DNA of 60,346 nucleotides from Candidatus Peregrinibacteria bacterium GW2011_GWF2_38_29. Lineage in GTDB: Bacteria; Patescibacteriota; Gracilibacteria; UBA1369; UBA12463. Positions within the stretch are counted from its first letter, which is position 1; each line of letters opens with the position of its first letter. The notes under the pieces are model-generated. The model did not search any database. It was not told the DNA's origin and was given only the letters and a program-made list of their open reading frames with translations. Positions 6,768-15,627 of the stretch are shown here, piece after piece. Where the stretch lies: positions 1 through 60,346 of the forward strand of contig LBUS01000007.1 in the NCBI GenBank assembly GCA_000992695.1. The letters run 5' to 3'. The position numbers and the translations under genes are program-made.

Positions 6768-7721
6768 ATGCAACCGGAAAAGCGAGATTCTCTGGCAGAT
6801 CCAATATGCAAAGCGGATTTAGCCGGGAAAACAATTTGTGTAGTAGAGCCGCAAGGACTTGATTTGTGGCATGCGTTGAGAGCAGCGGAGGAGAAGCATC
6901 ATGCGAAAGTTGTGGCTGTTATGGGAAAAAAAGATGGAATGTTTAGTCGCAGATTTGAAACCGTGAATGGAGATGCGGATAAGGCCATCGATATGGTTCT
7001 TACAGATCCGAGTCTTAATACGGCGTTGATGAAAGGCAGTGTAAAATCCAGCGATCTTTTAAGGGTTATTATAAGAAGATTGCGACATGAAAAAGATCTT
7101 ATACACGCAGTTGGAGTGCATCAATTGGATTATATGAAGCTAACATCGGTTGATCCGGCAGTTGTTAAAGAGCCGACTAGAGAGCAGTTAGCGGAAATGG
7201 TACGCGGAGCGGCGGACGTTGCTTTAAAGCTTGGAATGAATAGGGCGGATTTTTGGGCGGATAGAGCAATTAGAGCGTCTGTAATTGGGACAACGGAAGT
7301 TCATGGAAGTCAGCTTGTTAAATATTTAAGAAGAAAAATAGGTGGAACGGTGGGCGATACAAGAATAAAAATAGGAGGAATTTATAGCGAAGATGTGGCG
7401 TTAAATATTTGTGCGGCTGGAGCAAAAAAAATTCACGAAAAACGAGGAAATAGAGTTGCGGGACAAGCAGATATTTTGGTTTATACGGATATTGGCAAGG
7501 CAAATACTTGGTATAAAACTGTGGAATTAGTCACAGGGATTTTGCATGACCCCGGAGTAGTCCACGAAGATCGTGGCGGAGGAGGAGTTTCAAGGAATTT
7601 CCTTGTACTACGAGGAACAACGCATCCGGTTATTTTCACATCACGCGGAGATTCAGCAGAATCGCGATTAGATTCAATAATGGCAACATTCAGGTTATTT
7701 GAAATGGAGAAAGCGGCTTAA
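6768..7721 (+). CDS. Divergent phosphate acetyl/butyryltransferase-like protein
   Basis: The 317-residue protein ends with the signature of the PTA_PTB family. 'ADILVYTDIGKANTWYK' corresponds to the family's 'aDilvvPDleaGNilyK', and 'HPVIFTSRGDSAESRLDSI' to 'vPVvLTSRaDsaeaklaS'. These enzymes swap phosphate for CoA on acetyl or butyryl groups. The N-terminal half is more divergent but has the length and alternating strands expected. An insert with 'HEDRGGGGVSRNF' near residue 265 is unusual. It could therefore be a catalytically altered relative. It lies upstream of PEP carboxykinase, which suggests a role in central carbon flow. Confidence 0.7.
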   Translation: MQPEKRDSLADPICKADLAGKTICVVEPQGLDLWHALRAAEEKHHAKVVAVMGKKDGMFSRRFETVNGDADKAIDMVLTDPSLNTALMKGSVKSSDLLRVIIRRLRHEKDLIHAVGVHQLDYMKLTSVDPAVVKEPTREQLAEMVRGAADVALKLGMNRADFWADRAIRASVIGTTEVHGSQLVKYLRRKIGGTVGDTRIKIGGIYSEDVALNICAAGAKKIHEKRGNRVAGQADILVYTDIGKANTWYKTVELVTGILHDPGVVHEDRGGGGVSRNFLVLRGTTHPVIFTSRGDSAESRLDSIMATFRLFEMEKAA

Positions 7722-7942
7722 TCAAAGATTGGGTCGCCTTGATCGATTATAATATGACCTAGTGTACCCGAGGCGGATGAACGGGTCGTTCTGTTTTGAG
7801 CTTGTATGGCATCAGGATGGAACTCAGGTGCTAATTTACAATCAAGGCGTTCACCTCTTGATGCGGCAGCTTGTCTTGACAAGCAATTTACTAGACATAC
7901 AGAGGCTCCTGATCCAGGTATGTTATGACAACAATTTTCCAT
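7718..7942 (-). CDS. Small orphan protein
   Basis: A 74-residue ORF converging with the phosphotransacetylase-like gene (4-bp overlap of the two ends). It has no recognised domain; the N-terminal 'MENCCHNIPGSGASVC' is Cys-rich. The main support is its promoter, TTGACA with a 17-bp spacer and TTATAT (7970-7998), and a 27-nt AT-rich leader, the same layout as other orphan genes here. Confidence 0.5.
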   Translation of the reverse strand: MENCCHNIPGSGASVCLVNCLSRQAAASRGERLDCKLAPEFHPDAIQAQNRTTRSSASGTLGHIIIDQGDPIFD

Positions 7943-7969
7943 ATTTTAGGTGGGTTTAAATTTGTTTAA

Positions 7970-7998
7970 ATATAAATCTAAATAACATATTTTGTCAA
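7970..7998 (-). promoter_or_regulatory. Promoter of small orphan 7718-7942
   Basis: On the minus strand TTGACA, 17 bp and TTATAT precede the ATG by 27 nt. Confidence 0.5.
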
Positions 7999-8080
7999 AT
8001 CGATATTTAAAAGCCATTTATTTTGACATTGCCAAATTTTCTGAGAGAATGAATTTACATACTTCATAATTTTTCTATTT

Positions 8081-9880
8081 ATGCTAGAAAGCATTGCAAA
8101 CCAGCACCTGAAAGGGTGGTTGGACGGGGTGGTTGTACTTTTAAAGCCGGATTCAGTTCGTCTTTGCGATGGATCTGAAACGGAAAAGGAAGAGTTAACA
8201 GCGCAGGCGCTCAAGACGGGCGAGCTTGTTGAATTAAATCAGGAAAAATTACCCGGCTGTTATTATCATCGCACAGCTTCAAATGATGTTGCACGAACCG
8301 AGCATTTGACGTTTATTTGCACCACGGACCGGCAGAATGCCGGGCCAACTAATAATTGGATGAGCCCTGAAGACGCAAAGGCAAAAGTTGGTGCGCTTTT
8401 TGACGGCGCAATGAAAGGTCGCACGATGTATATTATGCCTTATGTGATGGGCCCGATTGGCTCTCCTTATGCAAAAATTGGAGTCGAAGTTACGGATTCG
8501 ATTTATGTTGTTTTGAATATGCGAATTATGACGAGGATGGGCGCAAAGGCTCTTGAAATGCTTGGCGATTCAAATAATTTTAATCGTGGGATGCATTCGA
8601 AGGGGGATCTTTCGGTTGATAGGCGATTTATTCTGCATTTTCCGGAAGAGAATACGATTTGGAGTATTGGTTCGGGTTATGGTGGAAACGTTTTGTTGAG
8701 CAAAAAATGCCTTTCTTTGAGGATCGCGAGCTTTCTTGGACGCAAAGAAGGGTGGCTTGCGGAGCATATGTTGATTGTTGGGATTGAGGATCCGAATGGA
8801 AAAGTTACATACGTCGCGGCGGCATTTCCAAGCGCATGTGGAAAGACAAATCTTGCGATGATGGTTCCGCCGGAATCCATGAAGGGTTATAAAATCTGGA
8901 CGGTTGGCGACGATATTGCTTGGATGAATATTGGCAAAGATGGGCGTCTTTATGCGATAAATCCTGAAAATGGATTTTTTGGAGTTGTGCCGGGAACAAA
9001 TATGAAAACGAATCCGAACGCAATGCTTACGATGCAAAAAAATACAATTTATACGAACGTAGTTTTGAATCCGGAAGATAAAACAATTTGGTGGGAAGGG
9101 CACGACGAAAGCGCGCCGGAAAAAGCACTCGATTGGCAAGGAAATGAGTGGATGCCGGAAACGCTCGACGCAGATGGGAAAAAAGTAAAAGGCGCGCATC
9201 CAAATTCAAGATTTACAGCTCCTGCAAGTCAATGTCCGTGCATTTCGCCAAACTGGGAGGCGCCGGAAGGCGTTCCAATTTCCGCAATTATTTTTGGAGG
9301 TCGTCGCGCAAAAACAGCACCACTTGTTTATCAATCACGCGATTGGCAACACGGTGTTTATGTTGGTGCGACAATGGCTTCGGAAAGAACTGCGGCGCAA
9401 TATGGAAAGCAGGGCGAGCTTCGCTATGACCCAATGGCAATGCTGCCTTTTTGTGGATATAACATGGCGGAATATTTTAAATATTGGTTGGAATTCGGCA
9501 AGCGCATGACAAATCCACCAAAAATTTTCCACGTGAACTGGTTCAGGCAGGGGGACGGAGGCAATTTTCTTTGGCCCGGTTTTGGAGAAAATTTACGTGC
9601 AATCGAATGGGTTGTTAATCGCTGTAATATGGCCGCGGATAGCACAAAAAGCGGCGATAACGCGGATGAAACCTCAATCGGATTTGTTCCAAAAGCTTCT
9701 GCGCTAAACACATCCGGTCTCGAAATTTCACAAGAAAATCTAGCGGAACTTTTGCGAGTTGATAAAGAAGAATGGTTGCAAGAAGTCGAAAATCGAAATG
9801 AATTCTTTAAACAATTTGGCGAAGATTTGCCAAAAGAAATTAAAGAGGAGCAGGAAAAGTTGAAGAAGAATTTAGGGTAA
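8081..9880 (+). CDS. pckG: Phosphoenolpyruvate carboxykinase (GTP)
   Basis: The 599-residue protein is a full-length GTP-type PEP carboxykinase, which interconverts oxaloacetate plus GTP and PEP, CO2 and GDP. The P-loop-like kinase motif 'AAFPSACGKTNLAMM' lies near residue 250. The nucleotide and metal site 'VGDDIAWM' and 'NPENGFFGVVPGTN' follow. 'FGGRRAKTAPLVYQSRDW' and 'FRQGDGGNFLWPGFGEN' are the conserved C-lobe segments. With the pyruvate phosphate dikinase at 48053-50815 it can close the PEP/pyruvate/oxaloacetate node. The codons for the 'QGDGGNF' segment coincide with a copy of a palindromic repeat found elsewhere in the window (9550-9568). Confidence 0.97.
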   Translation: MLESIANQHLKGWLDGVVVLLKPDSVRLCDGSETEKEELTAQALKTGELVELNQEKLPGCYYHRTASNDVARTEHLTFICTTDRQNAGPTNNWMSPEDAKAKVGALFDGAMKGRTMYIMPYVMGPIGSPYAKIGVEVTDSIYVVLNMRIMTRMGAKALEMLGDSNNFNRGMHSKGDLSVDRRFILHFPEENTIWSIGSGYGGNVLLSKKCLSLRIASFLGRKEGWLAEHMLIVGIEDPNGKVTYVAAAFPSACGKTNLAMMVPPESMKGYKIWTVGDDIAWMNIGKDGRLYAINPENGFFGVVPGTNMKTNPNAMLTMQKNTIYTNVVLNPEDKTIWWEGHDESAPEKALDWQGNEWMPETLDADGKKVKGAHPNSRFTAPASQCPCISPNWEAPEGVPISAIIFGGRRAKTAPLVYQSRDWQHGVYVGATMASERTAAQYGKQGELRYDPMAMLPFCGYNMAEYFKYWLEFGKRMTNPPKIFHVNWFRQGDGGNFLWPGFGENLRAIEWVVNRCNMAADSTKSGDNADETSIGFVPKASALNTSGLEISQENLAELLRVDKEEWLQEVENRNEFFKQFGEDLPKEIKEEQEKLKKNLG

Positions 9881-10247
9881 AACGCACGGAAGCCTTGTTG
9901 TAAAAGCTTCTTTGCCTTGTGCGTTGGTTGCTCTAACCCAAATAGCGCCATCTTTAGGATTATTTGAAATAGCGGACTGCGCAGGGTTATGCACATTAAC
10001 ATGAAGGTGATTGCCGTTTGCACGTAAAATTAATGTATCACCTTCTTCTACAAAGCCTTGTCTTTCTAGCGCACCCATTTGTGCTTTGACGTACGTCTTT
10101 ACAGCCGGTTGCGTCACTGGAGTCAACAGCTGTAATAGCATCGCGAACATGTGCGACCATTTCATCGACATGAGTGCTGCATTCTGCAACAAGAAGCGTA
10201 GCTGCGAGCGCGACCACAGGACCAAGGCGATTTAATGACATAGACAT
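9872..10247 (-). pseudogene. Frameshifted small secreted protein
   Basis: Two minus-strand frames join into one plausible protein of about 125 residues. The first starts at 10247 with a short basic N-terminus and a hydrophobic signal-like segment ending in 'VAEC', and runs to about residue 44. The second carries 'KTYVKAQMGALERQGFVEEG' and ends with 'RLPCVLP'. The best joining point is near 10115. The signal segment suggests export. It may be a genuine broken gene or a sequencing error, and the family is not recognised. The 3' end overlaps the last codons of pckG by 9 bp in convergent orientation. Confidence 0.5.
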
Positions 10248-10269
10248 ATTTGAGATTGTTTAGATTGAA

Positions 10270-10911
10270 TTATACAGCAATACTTAATATTTTTCTTAAT
10301 AAATGTTCGGCTTGTGCGATTGCATCTACATCATTCAACATTTCTTCAAGTCTATATTTTTCACGAGTAGAGCTACTAGAACCAGGATGGGGAGGCACGT
10401 TACTAAATTTTGACCATTCGGCTTCGAGTCCGTTCAATGCTACATCGCGGTTTCTGTTGATTATAAGAGACATCATTCTTTTAGATCCATCTTTTGAGGA
10501 TATTACAAAACCGATTTTACATGAACCATCAGATGTGGTACGAAAATACAAACCAACTATTGAATCTTCTTCAGTGATAGGTGTGTCTTTTTCGGTCTGA
10601 TAACTGCTTATATTTCTCGTTATGAAGTGATAAAGCATGGGGCAATCTCGTTTTACAGCCATAAGAGGACAGGGAGTTTGTAATGATACGTTAGTTGTAA
10701 AAGAATCGGTAGTCGCATTGAAATGCGGCTTTGTTTTAGGGGCGGGATAGGGGAATTTAGCCACCGAGTCCGGTCGATCATAAATGAGTTTTCCGCATGC
10801 ATACATATGGGGACTGATTTGCTCAATGATAGCGGTTTCCGCTTCATTTAAATTAGCATATCCTAAGTCTTCTAGCGTAACAGGAGCGGAAGCGGGAGCA
10901 GATGTAGGCAT
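10270..10911 (-). CDS. Orphan hypothetical protein
   Basis: A 213-residue soluble protein with a Ser/Ala/Pro-rich N-terminus, four cysteines and a beta-rich core containing 'SIVGLYFRTTSDGSCKIGF' followed by 'KDGSKRMMSLII'. It has no recognised family. It is the first gene of a possible pair with the frameshifted gene at 9872-10247, 22 nt downstream. It has a near-consensus promoter. Confidence 0.7.
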   Translation of the reverse strand: MPTSAPASAPVTLEDLGYANLNEAETAIIEQISPHMYACGKLIYDRPDSVAKFPYPAPKTKPHFNATTDSFTTNVSLQTPCPLMAVKRDCPMLYHFITRNISSYQTEKDTPITEEDSIVGLYFRTTSDGSCKIGFVISSKDGSKRMMSLIINRNRDVALNGLEAEWSKFSNVPPHPGSSSSTREKYRLEEMLNDVDAIAQAEHLLRKILSIAV

Positions 10912-10938
10912 TTTTATTAGATTAATAATAAGGAAGTC

Positions 10939-10968
10939 ATTATAACCAATAAACTTAAGCTACGTCAA
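10939..10968 (-). promoter_or_regulatory. Promoter of orphan gene 10270-10911
   Basis: On the minus strand TTGACG, 18 bp and TATAAT lie 27 nt before the ATG, again with an AT-rich leader and no Shine-Dalgarno site. Confidence 0.6.
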
Positions 10969-11067
10969 GTCCTTTAAAAATCTTTATTTTAAGCCAAAAT
11001 TGGCGCTATCAAAATCCGTCCCAGTACGGAAAATTAACAAAACCATCAATAATGTTACAATAAAAGC

Positions 11068-12414
11068 ATGCAAGAAAATTCATGCAAAAATTGTGGCGCA
11101 CATTTTACCGTTACTTCTGACGACCTCGAATTTTATAAAAAAATCTCGCCGAGTTTTGACGGAAAAATTTATGAAATTCCAACTCCGACTTTTTGTCCGG
11201 ATTGCCGTTTTCAAAGGAGGCTTGCCATGCGCAACGAGCATAAACTTTATAAACGCAAATGCGATTCGTGCGATAAAACGATAATTGCACTTTTTTCGGA
11301 AAAATCCGAGTATACGGTTTATTGCCAAGATTGTTGGTGGAGCGATAAACTGGATGCGCATTCATACGCTAAAGAGTTTGATTTTTCACGTACATTTTTT
11401 GAACAATTTAATGAGCTTTATAAAAAAGTTCCGGCAATGAATTTGATAAACGGACTTAACTCTTTGCAAAACAGTGAGTATGTAAATTTTATGACAGACG
11501 CGAAAAATTGTTATTTGGTATTTGCTGCAAACTGGCTTGAGGACTGCATGTTTTCGAGTTTTATATGGAAAAGCAAAGACACCCTTGATTCGGCTTTTTC
11601 GACGGATTTGGAGCTGTGTTATGAATGTGTTGATTGTGATCATTTGTATAATTGTGATTATTTGCGAAATAGCGAATCGTGCTCGGATTGTGTGCTTTCT
11701 TTTGATTTGAAAAACTGTTCGCATTGTTTCGGTTGCGTGAATTTGCGTAATAAAAAATATTGTTTTTTTAATGAACAGCTCGAGCAAGGAGAGTATGAAA
11801 ATCGCGTTGCGGCTATTAAAAAAGACAAGCAAGAATTTCAAGAAGCGCAAGAAAGATTTGAGCAATTTAGATATAGATTTCCGCATCTATATGCGCATCA
11901 AATCCATTGCGAGAATTCCACGGGTGATGCGATTAAAAACTGCAAAAATGTTTTTAATTCATTTGAAGGGTATGAAAGTGAGGACTGCAAAAATATGTTT
12001 AATTTTCCGGGGCAATGTAAGGATTGTATGGACGTTAGCGGTTGCGCCGAGATTCAACTTGTTTATGATTCGGCCTGCGTTTTTCCGGGATATAACATTT
12101 CATTCAGTAATATGGTTTTGAATGGCGGCAATAATATTTTATATAGTGCATTTTGCGTAAATAATTGTAAAAATCTTTTCGGATGCGTTGGCTTAAAAAA
12201 GGACGAATATTCGATTTTGAATAAGAAATATACGCCGGAAGAGTACGAAAAAATTATTCCAAAAATTATCGAGCACATGAGGCGTACCGGCGAATTTGGT
12301 GAATTCTTTACAGTTTCCATTTCACAATTTGGATATAATGAGTCTTCCGCACAGGATTATTTTCCGATGACAAAAGAACAGGCGATTAAAAAAGGATATA
12401 AATGGCGAGATTAA
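11068..12414 (+). CDS. Cys-rich multi-zinc-ribbon protein of the CPR-type family
   Basis: The 448-residue protein carries an N-terminal zinc ribbon ('CKNCGAHF' then 'TFCPDCRFQRRLAMRNEH'), a second pair 'CDSCDK' and 'YCQDCWW', then a long middle region with regularly spaced cysteines such as 'CYECVDCDHLYNCDYL' and 'NCSHCFGCVNLRNKKYC'. The spacing of Cys pairs with Asn, Leu and aromatic residues suggests a repeat solenoid or multi-metal scaffold. The C-terminus ends with 'YFPMTKEQAIKKGYKW', a short zinc-ribbon-associated motif. I know this family as widespread in Patescibacteria genomes and unassigned. The gene is monocistronic. Cytoplasmic location is inferred from the lack of a signal peptide. 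Confidence 0.85.
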   Translation: MQENSCKNCGAHFTVTSDDLEFYKKISPSFDGKIYEIPTPTFCPDCRFQRRLAMRNEHKLYKRKCDSCDKTIIALFSEKSEYTVYCQDCWWSDKLDAHSYAKEFDFSRTFFEQFNELYKKVPAMNLINGLNSLQNSEYVNFMTDAKNCYLVFAANWLEDCMFSSFIWKSKDTLDSAFSTDLELCYECVDCDHLYNCDYLRNSESCSDCVLSFDLKNCSHCFGCVNLRNKKYCFFNEQLEQGEYENRVAAIKKDKQEFQEAQERFEQFRYRFPHLYAHQIHCENSTGDAIKNCKNVFNSFEGYESEDCKNMFNFPGQCKDCMDVSGCAEIQLVYDSACVFPGYNISFSNMVLNGGNNILYSAFCVNNCKNLFGCVGLKKDEYSILNKKYTPEEYEKIIPKIIEHMRRTGEFGEFFTVSISQFGYNESSAQDYFPMTKEQAIKKGYKWRD

Positions 12415-12422
12415 AAGTGAAA

Positions 12423-12773
12423 TTAAAAATGGCTTTCTTCTTGCCGTTTTTTAGCGCTATATGCAAATCCAACGCCGGCAATCGCTCCGAAAGCGGCAAA
12501 TAGGGTTCCGGTTGATAAAGAATTTATAACTTCAGCAACAGCAATATCAACGGTGCGCGCCGAAGCAGCTAGCGAGTTTACAGCATCTATAAGCGATCTG
12601 AAATTATCTGAAATATTTAAAATATCGCATAAGCATTCAAATGCGCGGCTTTCTTTATCGGCAAGGCGAAATCCAAGTCCCGAAACAAATCCAAACGCAG
12701 CGCCGCTAGCCACGAGTTTTTTAGTTATTATGGCGCCATCGGTAGGCATAAGATTTTCAGGTTCTATATGCAT
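12423..12773 (-). CDS. Small hydrophobic orphan protein
   Basis: A 116-residue protein with two or three moderately hydrophobic Gly/Ala-rich segments: 'LVASGAAFGFVSGLGF' and 'FAAFGAIAGVGFAYSAKK'. It probably associates with the membrane. No family was recognised. It lies between the convergent Cys-rich gene and uppP, 68 nt downstream of the uppP stop on the same strand, and could be read on the same transcript. Confidence 0.6.
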   Translation of the reverse strand: MHIEPENLMPTDGAIITKKLVASGAAFGFVSGLGFRLADKESRAFECLCDILNISDNFRSLIDAVNSLAASARTVDIAVAEVINSLSTGTLFAAFGAIAGVGFAYSAKKRQEESHF

Positions 12774-12841
12774 AAATATATTTTTAGGAAAATATTATAC
12801 GTCTAAAAATACGTTTTGCAAATGCGTTGCCCCGCCCCCAC

Positions 12842-13606
12842 TTAAAAGAGCAGCCAAAACCCAATTGCTGCAATTATTATTCGATACACTCCAAACCACG
12901 TGAATGAATGTTTTTGAATAAATTTAAGGAAAAATTTAATTGCAAGAATTGCGACGAGGAATGAAACTGTGAATCCTATGGCCAAAAACCCGATTTGACT
13001 AGTCGAAAATGCGGTCGCATTTTTGTATAAATCCATGGATGACGCGGCAAGCATCGTCGGAACGGCAAGTAGGAAAGAGAACTCAACGATGGCTTTGCGG
13101 CTGAGCCCAAGCGAAAGTCCGCCAATGATTGTTGCGGCTGAACGTGAAACGCCTGGAATCATTGCGATTGATTGGAACACGCCGATTAAAGCAGCTTTTT
13201 TATATGAAATTTTTGCGATTTCGCTCGTACCTCCGTCCCCCTTATTAATCAATTCGAATGCGATAATTACGGCACCACCAATCGCAAGCGCCCAAAGAAC
13301 AGTTGTCATGCTCGACATCAAATATGTTTTTACGATTTTATAAAAAATAAGTCCCAGAATTCCGGTTGGAATAAAAGCAACAATTACGCGTTTCAAAACC
13401 GCAAAATCAACCAAAAAACTTCGCCAATAAAGAACGACAACAGACAAAATCGCGCCAAGCTGAATCACAATTTCAAACGTTTTCAAGAACTCGGTTTGCC
13501 CGCCAAGAACCTGAGCGGTAAGCATCAAATGCCCGGTTGAAGATATCGGCAAAAACTCGGTTAAGCCTTCAATAATCCCAAAAATTATAGCGTCAATATA
13601 TTGCAT
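12842..13606 (-). CDS. uppP: Undecaprenyl-diphosphatase
   Basis: The 254-residue integral membrane enzyme removes a phosphate from undecaprenyl diphosphate, recycling the lipid carrier used for cell-wall and surface polymers. The two active-site motifs are present: 'GLTEFLPISSTGHLML' near residue 14 and 'IPGVSRSAATIIGGL' near residue 155. About seven to eight membrane segments match the BacA/UppP family. The -10-like TATATT lies 6 nt before the ATG, so the transcript may be leaderless. The codons for 'NKGDGGT' coincide with a copy of the palindromic repeat discussed in the findings. Confidence 0.95.
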   Translation of the reverse strand: MQYIDAIIFGIIEGLTEFLPISSTGHLMLTAQVLGGQTEFLKTFEIVIQLGAILSVVVLYWRSFLVDFAVLKRVIVAFIPTGILGLIFYKIVKTYLMSSMTTVLWALAIGGAVIIAFELINKGDGGTSEIAKISYKKAALIGVFQSIAMIPGVSRSAATIIGGLSLGLSRKAIVEFSFLLAVPTMLAASSMDLYKNATAFSTSQIGFLAIGFTVSFLVAILAIKFFLKFIQKHSFTWFGVYRIIIAAIGFWLLF

Positions 13607-13698
13607 GAATGAAATATATCACATGTCAGGAAGAATTTAATATAAGTTTAGAATTATTTAATGACAATGTGCTTAAATAAGGTTGTCGATAAAACATC

Positions 13699-13727
13699 TT
13701 GCACTAACATTGTTAGTGCGCTATAAT
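13699..13727 (+). promoter_or_regulatory. Promoter and palindromic operator of toxin-antitoxin pair
   Basis: TTGCAC, a 17-bp spacer and TATAAT form a strong promoter with the ATG 6 nt after the -10 box. A perfect palindrome, GCACTAACA-T-TGTTAGTGC (13701-13719), overlaps the -35 box and spacer. This is the expected place for autorepression by the antitoxin. Confidence 0.75.
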
Positions 13728-13733
13728 AATCAC

Positions 13734-13952
13734 ATGACAACTCTAACGATCAGAATCGACGAAACCCTGAAGGGCAAAGCGTTTAAGCAAGCCGAAAAAC
13801 TCGGTATACCGCTAACCTTAATTGTGAAAAATGCTTTAAGAAATTTTGTTGCATCCGGAAAAGTTGTTATTGGTGAACCTGAGACGATCAAAGTTACGCC
13901 AAGTATTCAAAAAAAGATGGATAAAATCGGCGATTTACTCAGTAAAAAGTAG
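13734..13952 (+). CDS. RelB/DinJ-like antitoxin
   Basis: The start was moved to the ATG at 13734, giving 72 residues, because it follows the promoter and begins the family motif 'TLTIRIDETLKGKAFKQAE'. This is a ribbon-helix-helix N-terminus like that of RelB/DinJ antitoxins, with 'LGIPLTLIVKNALRNFV' as the second helix. The C-terminal half should wrap the toxin. The RHH dimer would bind the palindrome in its own promoter. The partner gene starts 7 nt downstream. Confidence 0.75.
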   Translation: MTTLTIRIDETLKGKAFKQAEKLGIPLTLIVKNALRNFVASGKVVIGEPETIKVTPSIQKKMDKIGDLLSKK

Positions 13953-13959
13953 CCGAGAG

Positions 13960-14358
13960 ATGAAGTTGATAATTACCGATTCAATAGAAAAGCATGAACT
14001 TTCCGCGTTAGAAAGGGTTTTTTCTTTAAGCGTGATTAAGGTTGCAGCAATTAAATCCTTAAAAGGACCGGGCGAAAATATAAAAAATTCGATAAGTATC
14101 CCAAAAACAATTCTTAGGAAAATTTATATTACATCCTCAAGCGGCGCGGGAAGGGCTATGTTTTTACTCCAAATAGAAGCCGAAAAAGCGATTTTAGTGA
14201 TTATAAGGCAGAAGAAGGATAAACAAATTGGCGCAAATATGGCAGTAGAAAATCCTAAATTTAAAAAGGTGCTGGAGAGGAATTTGGATTTGATAATCCG
14301 GGATTTAGAAGTTGGCAAATATAAAGAATACGATTTAGAAAGCCAGATTGCCATTTAA
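13960..14358 (+). CDS. Putative toxin of the RelB-like pair
   Basis: The ATG at 13960 (132 residues) lies 7 nt after the antitoxin stop; the longer upstream reading frame overlaps the antitoxin and is unlikely. The product has a beta strand 'MKLIITDSIEKHELSALERV' and a C-terminal basic stretch with 'FLLQIEAEKAILVIIRQKKD' and 'LERNLDLIIRDLEVGKYKEY'. This pattern occurs in toxin partners of RelB-like genes in Patescibacteria, and resembles a RelE/ParE-type fold. RNase or gyrase activity is not demonstrable from sequence. Confidence 0.6.
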   Translation: MKLIITDSIEKHELSALERVFSLSVIKVAAIKSLKGPGENIKNSISIPKTILRKIYITSSSGAGRAMFLLQIEAEKAILVIIRQKKDKQIGANMAVENPKFKKVLERNLDLIIRDLEVGKYKEYDLESQIAI

Positions 14359-14396
14359 CATTCATTTGTCATTTGAAACAATTTGGATTTTGACAT

Positions 14397-15599
14397 TTAT
14401 TTTATGATCCCCTTCAAGTATTTCACCGCCTCATTCAACTGCGGATCTCTCTTATTTTTGTAATCATCCTCGGTCATTTTTATTTCAATGTCCGGTTTGA
14501 TGCCTGTTTCATCAATGTTCTTTTGGTCAGGCGTGAGCCATTTTGCGATTGTGACGCGAAGACTTGAGCCGTCTGCGAATTGTTGATATTCCTGAACGCT
14601 TCCTTTCCCAAAAGATTTTTCACCGATAAGAATGCCACGTTTTAAATCTTGAATTGCACCGGCAACGATTTCCGAAGCTGATGCGGACCCGCCATTCATC
14701 AGAACAACAAGCGGAATTTCAGGAAGTCTCGCGGAATCATCTGTTTGAATTGGATCGGATTTATTATCACGTTTTTTAATATAAACAACGGATTTTTTGC
14801 CTTTTATAAATTCGGATAAAATTTCAACCGCGATATCAAGATAACCGCCACCGTTTGAACGAACATCCAAAATAAGACCTTTTGGATCTTTCATTAAAAT
14901 CTGATTTATGGCTTCATTAAGCTCATCCGTGGTTCTATCCGAAAAGTGATTTATCGAAATATGAAAAATTCCATTGCCTTTATCTTTATAAGAAATGCTA
15001 TCAATTTCTATGTTTGCGCGAGTGATTGTCATGATGATTGGCTCGGGTGCATTTTTGCGTAGAATAACAAGATTTACAACCGTTCCCGCTTTTCCACGAA
15101 TGCGTTTTATGGCATCAAAAAGCGTCATTTCAGAACTTATTTTATTATCGATTTTATAGATGATATCACTCGATCTGAGGCTCGCATTTTCCGCAGGAGA
15201 ATTTTTTAAAACCGTTACAACGGTTAAAGTTTGATCATGAATTGTCAGTTCTGCACCGATTCCTTCAAGATCGCCATTTAAGTTTAAATTAAAATCTTTT
15301 GTTTCATCAGGCGTTAAAAATACTGTGTATGGATCTTCAAGAGAAGACGTTAATCCTTTGATCGCGCCATAAACCATATTTTTATTCACAACCATTTTTT
15401 CATCTATAAATTTTTCGGAAACCAAATCCCATATATCCCAAAAAAGGCTTAAATCAGCGGTATGTTTGGATATGGTCGCGCTTGAATCTTGAGCAGCCGG
15501 CGCCATTTGTTTATTCGTTAAAGCGGAAGCTTCCCATCCAACAAGAAATGAGAAGATGATGATAATCGGCAAAATAAAAAATAATGTTTTTTGTTTCAT
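14397..15599 (-). CDS. ctpA: C-terminal processing (S41) peptidase
   Basis: The start was set at 15599 ('MKQKTLFFILPIIIIFSF'), which gives a signal anchor, in preference to the upstream ATG. The 400-residue protein has an N-terminal helical part, a PDZ domain ('GIGAELTIHDQTLTVVTVLK' onward) and the S41 catalytic core. 'NGGSASASEIVAGAIQD' supplies the Ser nucleophile region and 'LIGEKSFGKGSVQ' the catalytic lysine. The family cleaves C-terminal tails of exported proteins outside the membrane. The gene is divergent from the orphan pair at 15628-16331. Confidence 0.92.
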   Translation of the reverse strand: MKQKTLFFILPIIIIFSFLVGWEASALTNKQMAPAAQDSSATISKHTADLSLFWDIWDLVSEKFIDEKMVVNKNMVYGAIKGLTSSLEDPYTVFLTPDETKDFNLNLNGDLEGIGAELTIHDQTLTVVTVLKNSPAENASLRSSDIIYKIDNKISSEMTLFDAIKRIRGKAGTVVNLVILRKNAPEPIIMTITRANIEIDSISYKDKGNGIFHISINHFSDRTTDELNEAINQILMKDPKGLILDVRSNGGGYLDIAVEILSEFIKGKKSVVYIKKRDNKSDPIQTDDSARLPEIPLVVLMNGGSASASEIVAGAIQDLKRGILIGEKSFGKGSVQEYQQFADGSSLRVTIAKWLTPDQKNIDETGIKPDIEIKMTEDDYKNKRDPQLNEAVKYLKGIIK

Positions 15600-15627
15600 G
15601 CGGTAATTGTACAATGCATCGATTAAT

